Shown here piece after piece: positions 6,187-10,720 of a DNA stretch of 10,720 nucleotides (position 1 is its first letter; each line of letters begins with the position of its first letter). Under the pieces are notes generated by a model that saw only the letters and a list, made by a program, of their open reading frames with translations, did no database searches and was not told where the DNA came from. Location of the stretch: NCBI GenBank assembly GCA_027027675.1, contig JALVKT010000116.1, positions 1-10,720 of the forward strand, written 5' to 3'. The position numbers were made by a program, and so were the translations under genes. This stretch comes from Thermofilaceae archaeon (GTDB lineage: Archaea; Thermoproteota; Thermoprotei; Thermofilales; Thermofilaceae).

Positions 6187-6746
6187 TAGATCTCGCCCCT
6201 CAGATATTCAACGCTCCTTTCAGGGTTCCCGGTATCGAAGTCGTACAGCCTGGGCGAAAAGCCCCTCCGCCTCAACTCCTCAAGGAAGATCCTCATGAAC
6301 ACTCCTCTACCGTTTACACGTCTTCCCTCTGGAGCCTCCGCGGGGTTTCCCCTCCACGGCGCCGAGAACGTTTCATGTACCCCGCATGAGGGGGAGCCCT
6401 TCACGCCTATAACCGCTACGACTTCTACGCCGCCCTCTCTCAGCGCTTCAAGGTAGTCAGCCATAAACTCCGATAAACGCTTACAGTGGCTTCTAAAGCC
6501 GGGGTTATCATATTGTTCGACGCTCTGCCACCACCTTCTAAGCCCGGCATAGCTTGTCTCGGGGCACGGCAGCTGTACAATGCCGTAGCCCTTCTCCGCT
6601 AAAAGCTCGGCCAACCCCCTAAAGGCGCCAGGAGCATGTGCAAGCCCCCAGACAACACTATTCTGGTTCAGCAGACAATGAGCGACGACCACAACTTTGC
6701 CGCTTCTACCGTCACCGATGCTCCTAGCCGGGTCTCCGCCACGCAT
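6186..6746 (-). CDS. TudS-like (DUF523-related) putative [4Fe-4S] desulfidase
   Basis: A 186-residue protein with the three cysteine motifs typical of the TudS/DUF523 group: HCLLNQNS (Cys24), CPE (Cys61) and GSPSCGV (Cys121). In characterised TudS enzymes three cysteines hold a [4Fe-4S] cluster whose free iron takes sulfur from thiouracil or 4-thio-UMP. The first motif here is CLLNQN rather than the CLLG form I associate with classic DUF523, so this is a related subfamily and the substrate is uncertain. I chose ATG 6746 because an AT-rich TATA-like element lies about 30 bp upstream and the conserved fold begins at KVVVVAHC; a TTG at 6767 would add seven residues. It is the first gene of the operon with the kinase, BtpA protein and uridine phosphorylase, a context that fits recycling of thiolated pyrimidines from tRNA (inference). 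Confidence 0.72.
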   Translation of the reverse strand: MRGGDPARSIGDGRSGKVVVVAHCLLNQNSVVWGLAHAPGAFRGLAELLAEKGYGIVQLPCPETSYAGLRRWWQSVEQYDNPGFRSHCKRLSEFMADYLEALREGGVEVVAVIGVKGSPSCGVHETFSAPWRGNPAEAPEGRRVNGRGVFMRIFLEELRRRGFSPRLYDFDTGNPERSVEYLRGEI

Positions 6747-6771
6747 ATTGTAGAAGAGTCGGAACAAAGAC

Positions 6772-6783
6772 TAAAGAATATCT
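6772..6783. promoter_or_regulatory. AT-rich TATA-like element for the minus-strand operon
   Basis: TAAAGAATATCT (plus strand) reads AGATATTCTTTA on the minus strand and is centred about 31 bp before ATG 6746. It is also about 30 bp before position 6807, the first base of the tRNA-like sequence on the plus strand, so it could serve either direction. Confidence 0.4.
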
Positions 6784-6806
6784 ATCCCAGCGCCCCCTTT
6801 TCTACG

Positions 6807-6877
6807 GGGCCCGTGGCGTAGATTGGCTAGCGCGGCGGCCACCCTAGGCGGGCCGCAGTCCGGATCCGGGCCTCCCA
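6807..6877 (+). pseudogene. tRNA-like sequence: acceptor and D arm canonical, T arm missing (relic or split half)
   Basis: Positions 6807-6813 (GGGCCCG) can pair with 6867-6873 (CGGGCCT, one G-U), followed by one base and an encoded CCA (6875-6877). Next come U8 (6814) and a D stem GCGT/GCGC (6816-6819 with 6830-6833). Its loop carries A14, G15, the G18G19 pair and A21 in their proper places. A third stem GCGGCC/GGCCGC (6835-6840 with 6851-6856) sits where the anticodon stem belongs, but its 10-nt loop has no U33 or readable anticodon. There is no TTCRA T loop either here or in the following 250 bp. It is therefore not a functional intact tRNA as it stands. The 3' part lies inside the end of the transporter gene on the opposite strand. 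Chance resemblance in GC-rich DNA remains possible. Confidence 0.35.
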
Positions 6878-8190
6878 CCCCCATCTTTCTCCCAGCTCTC
6901 CTCGCGCGTGGGCTCATGCATAAGCACAAGCTTACCCTTAATCAGTGCGTCGAGATTTTCCTTCACACTCTTCCCGCAGAGACCCCGCCACACCATCACT
7001 CTATGCCTCAGGAGAATTGCGTAGGCTATCTCGCCTATGCCGCATGTAATGACGTCCGTGGCTCCTTCTTTAAAGAGCGCCTCAGCTACCCGGGCGCCCC
7101 GCAACACCTTGGCGGAGGCGTCATCGGCCAACTCCTTTTTTAAAGCTGGGTTTCTCAGATACTCTACGTCTATAATCCTTCCATCCTCGATGACTGCCAC
7201 GGCAAAGTAGGCGGCCCTCCCAAAATGCCTGGAAATGTTCCGCGCAATTTCCGGCTTATCCACCGGCACAGCAACTTTAAGCCGCCTGCGCCTCACAGGC
7301 TCTATCCTCACCGCGACGTCTCTCACACCCTCCACAGCGCTCATTATACTTCTCTTCACCTTCTCTGCCACGAGGCTTGACTCCTCAATAGTAAGGAGGG
7401 GGTGAAGCCTCAGCAAAACCTCTACAAAGATTACTGGCCCTGCCCAGCGCGCCCTGATGTCCAGAAGTTCCCCTGTTTCTCCTATAACGCCCTCCACTGC
7501 GCGACGCATATTCTCGAGTTCCTCCTTGTCTTTGGGGAGGTCGAGTATTGCCTTTAACGAGTCATGCCCGGCCTCGTAGGCCGCCAATAGTAGGCCTAGC
7601 AGCGCCATGGCCACTGTGGCTGTATAGGCTCCGCCGATGCGTGTTAAGATGTAAGCTAGCAAGCCTACAAGCACAGCGCCGCCTTCCATCACGTCGACGA
7701 ACATGTGGTTTGCATCGGCGAGCAGTGAGGGGGAGCGGAGTTCTCTTCCTGCCTGCCTCTTTGTGTACGCGGCTAAAGCAAGGAGTAGAATGCTTGCAGC
7801 CTCTACTGTGGCTACGGGGATGCCGACAACGCTTGGCTTTGAGAAAAGCTCGTTTATATCTAGAAATAGAGATAAGAGTATCACTAGGGCGAGGATGATT
7901 GCCACTAGGTCTTCCAACTTGTAAAGTCCGTAGGGGTAGCGTTCTCCGATTTTACTTCTCACAATTAATACGGGTATTAATATGAAAAGCGACAATAAAG
8001 AGTCGAGAAGCGCGTGCAGCCCCTCTATCCATAACACGTTGTTCCCGTACAAGGTGAAGCCCAGGATTCTCACAGCAGCTGCAGAAGCGACTAAAACAAA
8101 TGATAGGGCGAGAAGCCCCCACGCCCGCATACTTAGCAATGCTTGGCTTTTCTCCTTCAACGTCTTCGCGGTAATATTGTGCGAACGCAC
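6844..8190 (-). CDS. CDF cation efflux transporter fused to a NifX/NifB-type (DUF, Fe-Mo cofactor-like) domain
   Basis: A 448-residue integral membrane protein. Six hydrophobic segments (about 24-45, 53-77, 91-112, 124-142, 168-184, 187-206) match the cation diffusion facilitator fold, which exports divalent metals (Zn, Fe, Mn, Co) in exchange for protons. The transport site is visible as His59/Asp63 in segment 2 (EGLHALLDS) and His162/Asp166 in segment 5 (ADANHMFVD). A cytoplasmic CDF domain follows (about 220-297). From about 304 to 424 comes a dinitrogenase iron-molybdenum-cofactor-type domain (VAVPVDK, SRHFGRAAYF, CGIGE with Cys383, Cys405), a fold that binds metal clusters. The GTG start at 8190 is supported by a TATA box 27 bp upstream, implying a leaderless mRNA. 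The last 16 residues look non-conserved and overlap the tRNA-like sequence. Divergent from argS. Confidence 0.87.
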   Translation of the reverse strand: MRSHNITAKTLKEKSQALLSMRAWGLLALSFVLVASAAAVRILGFTLYGNNVLWIEGLHALLDSLLSLFILIPVLIVRSKIGERYPYGLYKLEDLVAIILALVILLSLFLDINELFSKPSVVGIPVATVEAASILLLALAAYTKRQAGRELRSPSLLADANHMFVDVMEGGAVLVGLLAYILTRIGGAYTATVAMALLGLLLAAYEAGHDSLKAILDLPKDKEELENMRRAVEGVIGETGELLDIRARWAGPVIFVEVLLRLHPLLTIEESSLVAEKVKRSIMSAVEGVRDVAVRIEPVRRRRLKVAVPVDKPEIARNISRHFGRAAYFAVAVIEDGRIIDVEYLRNPALKKELADDASAKVLRGARVAEALFKEGATDVITCGIGEIAYAILLRHRVMVWRGLCGKSVKENLDALIKGKLVLMHEPTREESWEKDGGGRPGSGLRPA

Positions 8191-8212
8191 TAATTTGGCT
8201 TACCTGTGAGTC

Positions 8213-8220
8213 ATTTATAT
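8213..8220. promoter_or_regulatory. Shared TATA box between the CDF gene and argS
   Basis: ATTTATAT (plus) reads ATATAAAT on the minus strand. It lies 27 bp from the GTG at 8190 (leaderless start of the transporter) and 39 bp from the ATG at 8256 (short leader of about 12-14 nt for argS). It is the only good box A in the 65-bp divergent gap. Confidence 0.55.
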
Positions 8221-8255
8221 CCGGGCTCCCTGAGAATCATTCGTGTTGATGTAGT

Positions 8256-10157
8256 ATGGCGGTTGAGAACCCCTCTCAGATCCTCTATGAAGAAGCGCTT
8301 AACTCGGTGCTTGAGGCGCTGGAGAAGCACGGTATACACGCTACTAGCGCGGATCTAATAGTGAAAAGCGGAGAGAAGCACGGCGACGTTAGCGTTCTTC
8401 TCTTTAAGCTTTTAAAGAGCCGAAAAACATCTCTCCCAGAACTTAGCGAGGCCCTAAGAGGGCTTAGAGGGGGAGGCCTTTTTAGGGACGTAATCGTTAC
8501 CGGTGCGTACGTCAATTTTGATGTAAATGTAAAAAAATATGGTGAAATAGTTCTCCGAAGCATCGCTGAGAGAAAGGAGAGGTACGGCTGGCTTCAAGCG
8601 CCAGAGTCTAAGAGCATCATAGTCGAGCATACAAGCGCCAATCCTATACACCCGCTCCATGTGGGTCATCTCAGAAACTCTATACTGGGGGACTCTTTGG
8701 CTCGACTTTTCGCTGCAAGAGGGCACAGTGTGAAGAGGCACTTCTACATAGACGACGTGGGCCTCCAAGTAGCCTATGCCGCGTATGGCTACAGGCTGAC
8801 TAGAGACCTTGCAACGGGTAAACCGGACCACTTTGTGGGGGACGTATATACTATGATTAACCTTCTCCTAGAGCTTGAAAAACTGAAGAAAAAGGTGGCT
8901 GAGGGCCGGGAGGTAGCGGAGGCCAACGCGAGAATCTCAGCTATAGCTGCTAAGCTTAAGGAGTACATGGAGAAGAGGCCAGAGGTTTTTGAACGCCTGG
9001 TGCGGGAGGTTAAGGGGCGTGCAGACGAGGTTGAAGAGGATATAAGGAGGCTGAACAGGGCCTACGAGCACAGAGAGAAGTGGGCGGTAGATATTATTAG
9101 GGAAATGGTTGAGAAGAGCCTAAGCGGTTTTAGGGAAACCTTCGGTCCCCTAGAAATAGAGTTTGACAGTTGGGACTGGGAAAGCGAGATAACCGTGTGG
9201 AGCGGCGCTACAGAGAGGATACTCCGCCAGCTCGTCGATACAGGGTTCGTGGAACGCGAGGATGGAGCCCTGGTATTTAGGGCTGATAAAGTAGCGGAGG
9301 ATCCTGAGGCGAGGGCTGCCGCCGGCATTCCCGAGAGCTTCCAGGTGACGCCTATGACGCTTGTCAGGTCTGATGGCACTACGCTCTATACGACGAGGGA
9401 TATAGCGTATTCTATCTGGAAGCTGAGCCGCGCGGAAATCGTTGTGAACGTGATAGCCATCCAGCAAACCCTGGCCCAGGCTCAGCTTAGACTGGCGTTA
9501 TACCTTCTCGGGTACCGTGACATTGGGAGGAGGCTTATCCACTACTCTTACGAGCTCGTAAAGCTTCCTGGGAGAAAGATGTCGGGGCGCCGCGGCGAGT
9601 ATGTGGCTGCGGACGACATCATTGGTGAGGCCATTAAAAGGGCTCGCGTGGAGATCGAGAGGCGGGGGATAGGGAGGCCGGAGGACGCCGTGAAGATAGG
9701 GATAGGCGCCCTTAAGTACTTCTTCCTGAACGTTTCCCCCCAGAAACCTATTACTTTCAGGTGGGACCGCGTCCTTGACTTTGAACAGAACAGCGGACCC
9801 TTTGTCCAGTACGCATATGTGCGTGCAAGGGGGATTCTCAGGAAAGCTTTGGAGGTGGGGGCTGAGCCCGCGATTCTAGCGGAGCACTTGGGCGACGAGG
9901 AGAAGAGGCTTATACTCTTGCTGGGAGAGTTCCCGTCGAGGGTTGCCTTGGCCGCTGACCAGATGAGACCAGACATTATAACGGCTTTTCTCAACTCGCT
10001 GGCTATGGAGTTCAACAGGTACTATGACCGTTACCCTGTGATAAAAGCGCCTAGCGAGGAGAAGCGGCGGGTGCGCTTGGCGCTTGTAGACGCTGTGGCC
10101 ACTACTCTGAAGAATGGCCTCCTGCTCTTAGGCATAGAGCCTCCGGAGAGGATGTGA
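8256..10157 (+). CDS. argS: Arginyl-tRNA synthetase
   Basis: Charges tRNA-Arg with arginine; class I aminoacyl-tRNA synthetase acting in the cytosol. The 633-residue protein is complete. It has an N-terminal Add-1-type domain (about 1-100), EHTSANP (124-130) leading to the HIGH signature as HVGH (135-138), and a charged, probably coiled-coil insertion (about 200-290). A KMSKS-type loop KMSGR follows at 441-445. The C-terminal DALR anticodon-binding domain starts near QYAYVRARGIL (518) and runs to the typical closing PPERM. No frameshift or missing motif is seen. ATG at 8256 follows the shared TATA box by 39 bp. The stop overlaps the GTG of the SWIM-domain gene (GTGA), so the downstream genes are co-transcribed. 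Confidence 0.97.
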   Translation: MAVENPSQILYEEALNSVLEALEKHGIHATSADLIVKSGEKHGDVSVLLFKLLKSRKTSLPELSEALRGLRGGGLFRDVIVTGAYVNFDVNVKKYGEIVLRSIAERKERYGWLQAPESKSIIVEHTSANPIHPLHVGHLRNSILGDSLARLFAARGHSVKRHFYIDDVGLQVAYAAYGYRLTRDLATGKPDHFVGDVYTMINLLLELEKLKKKVAEGREVAEANARISAIAAKLKEYMEKRPEVFERLVREVKGRADEVEEDIRRLNRAYEHREKWAVDIIREMVEKSLSGFRETFGPLEIEFDSWDWESEITVWSGATERILRQLVDTGFVEREDGALVFRADKVAEDPEARAAAGIPESFQVTPMTLVRSDGTTLYTTRDIAYSIWKLSRAEIVVNVIAIQQTLAQAQLRLALYLLGYRDIGRRLIHYSYELVKLPGRKMSGRRGEYVAADDIIGEAIKRARVEIERRGIGRPEDAVKIGIGALKYFFLNVSPQKPITFRWDRVLDFEQNSGPFVQYAYVRARGILRKALEVGAEPAILAEHLGDEEKRLILLLGEFPSRVALAADQMRPDIITAFLNSLAMEFNRYYDRYPVIKAPSEEKRRVRLALVDAVATTLKNGLLLLGIEPPERM

Positions 10158-10540
10158 GCGTGAAGACTCCTTCCAGAGAGGAGGTAAGGGAGGCGAGGAG
10201 GAGGGCTAGGGAGGCCCTGGAGGGGCGGGGCGATCCTCTAGCACTAGCTTTAGCAGAAAATGTGAGACGCCTCTTTCCTGGGCGGCAGAGGTCCTGGTAT
10301 GAGAGAGTGCTCACTAGGTGTTTTATAGGGGCTGAAAGGTCTGCACCGTATGCGTGGCGCCTACCCGGGATAAGGGAGCTTGGAGACCGCTACCCCCTAT
10401 ATAACGTTGTATACACGCGTAGCGGGTGGTACTGTGACTGCTATGCTCGGCGATACGGGTGGCGGCGAAGCAGTAACGTGTGCACACATGTTGCCGCTGT
10501 GATCGTGCTTTCGAGTACTGAGGCGAAGCTAAAATGGTGA
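10154..10540 (+). CDS. Small SWIM zinc-finger protein
   Basis: A 128-residue protein whose C-terminal half carries a SWIM-type zinc site CxC...CxH (Cys94, Cys96, Cys110, His112), with the usual aromatic residue before it (GWYC) and hydrophobic helix after it (VAAVIVL). SWIM fingers bind Zn and mediate contacts with DNA or proteins, e.g. in archaeal recombination-related and bacterial SNF2-associated proteins. The N-terminal 45 residues are strongly basic and helical (VREARRRAREALEGR), suitable for nucleic-acid contact. GTG 10154 overlaps the argS stop by 4 nt with GGAG at 10145-10148; GTG 10160 is an alternative start. Its own stop overlaps the next gene. The stand-alone small form has no function I can name; association with argS may only reflect operon packing. 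Confidence 0.82.
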   Translation: MSVKTPSREEVREARRRAREALEGRGDPLALALAENVRRLFPGRQRSWYERVLTRCFIGAERSAPYAWRLPGIRELGDRYPLYNVVYTRSGWYCDCYARRYGWRRSSNVCTHVAAVIVLSSTEAKLKW

Positions 10541-10720
10541 AGAAGCCTTACCCCAGGAACCGTGACATAGGCGAGGCTATTATAGCCGTCCTCGCCAAAA
10601 ACCCTCTCCTGCACCCAGCCGACCTATACCTTAACGTAGTGGAGGAGCTTGAACGCCGCGGATTTTATGCCGGCCTTGTAACGGAGAAGAGGGTTTGGCG
10701 GGTGTACGAGGAAATGGTGA
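10534..10720 (+). CDS. Unrecognised small protein, N-terminal 62 residues (runs off the right edge)
   Basis: The frame opens at ATG 10534, inside the end of the SWIM-protein gene, and stays open to the window end. GAGG at 10520-10523 is a suitable ribosome binding site; GTG 10537, overlapping the SWIM stop as GTGA, is an alternative start. The protein begins MVKKPYPRNRDIGEAI and is amphipathic and helical: two or three helices with regular Leu/Ile/Val spacing (ADLYLNVVEELERRG, KRVWRVYEEM). This could be a winged-helix or small helical adaptor fold, but I do not recognise the family. Codon use resembles its neighbours. The 7-nt overlap suggests translation coupled to the SWIM protein, so the two may act as a pair. 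Confidence 0.65.
   Translation, partial: MVKKPYPRNRDIGEAIIAVLAKNPLLHPADLYLNVVEELERRGFYAGLVTEKRVWRVYEEMV

Noticed and set aside
6807..6877. A functional, intact tRNA gene (with or without an intron)
   Set aside because: There is no U33/anticodon loop at the expected place, only 27 nt are available where at least 34 are needed, and no TTCRA T loop occurs downstream.
1..10720. CRISPR array, insertion sequence or integrated element
   Set aside because: No regularly spaced repeats, transposase, integrase or terminal inverted repeats are seen; the only exact long repeat is the paralogue tract at 2362-2407 and 3360-3405.

Overview
The window looks like chromosomal DNA of a (hyper)thermophilic archaeon, most likely a member of the Thermoproteota (crenarchaeal side, perhaps Thermofilum-like; the genus is only a guess). 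The reasons are tightly packed genes with 1-4 nt overlaps, frequent GTG/TTG starts, AGG/AGA/ATA-rich codon use, TATA boxes about 26-31 bp upstream of start codons that lack a Shine-Dalgarno site (leaderless mRNAs), and archaeal-type protein families. No mobile element, CRISPR array or phage gene is visible.

Layout. (1) Positions 1-358 hold the N-terminal part of a secreted or membrane-anchored, sequon-rich protein on the minus strand that runs off the left edge. (2) Positions 359-655 are non-coding, with a TATA box, a strong hairpin and the prs promoter. (3) Positions 656-3509 form a plus-strand operon: PRPP synthetase (prs), an eIF2B-alpha-like protein that lacks the isomerase catalytic residues, and an intact ribose-1,5-bisphosphate isomerase. 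(4) Positions 3525-6746 form a minus-strand operon meeting the first tail to tail. In transcription order it encodes a TudS-like Fe-S desulfidase, a PfkB sugar/nucleoside kinase, a BtpA-family TIM barrel and a uridine phosphorylase. (5) Around 6807-6877 on the plus strand there is a tRNA-like sequence without a T arm. (6) Positions 6844-8190 (minus) encode a CDF cation transporter fused to a NifX-type domain. (7) Positions 8256-10720 (plus) hold argS, a SWIM zinc-finger protein and the start of an unrecognised small protein, chained by overlaps.

How the genes fit together. The two convergent operons look like one metabolic module for recycling nucleosides. Uridine phosphorylase would release ribose 1-phosphate, the PfkB kinase could convert it to ribose 1,5-bisphosphate, and the isomerase would make ribulose 1,5-bisphosphate, the RuBisCO substrate in the archaeal pentose bisphosphate pathway. 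PRPP synthetase supplies the opposite, biosynthetic direction of the same phosphoribosyl pool. The TudS-like protein suggests that thiolated uridines or uracils from tRNA turnover are also handled, and the BtpA protein is a candidate for an undescribed step. RuBisCO and AMP phosphorylase are not in the window, so the pathway assignment is an inference from family membership and gene order.
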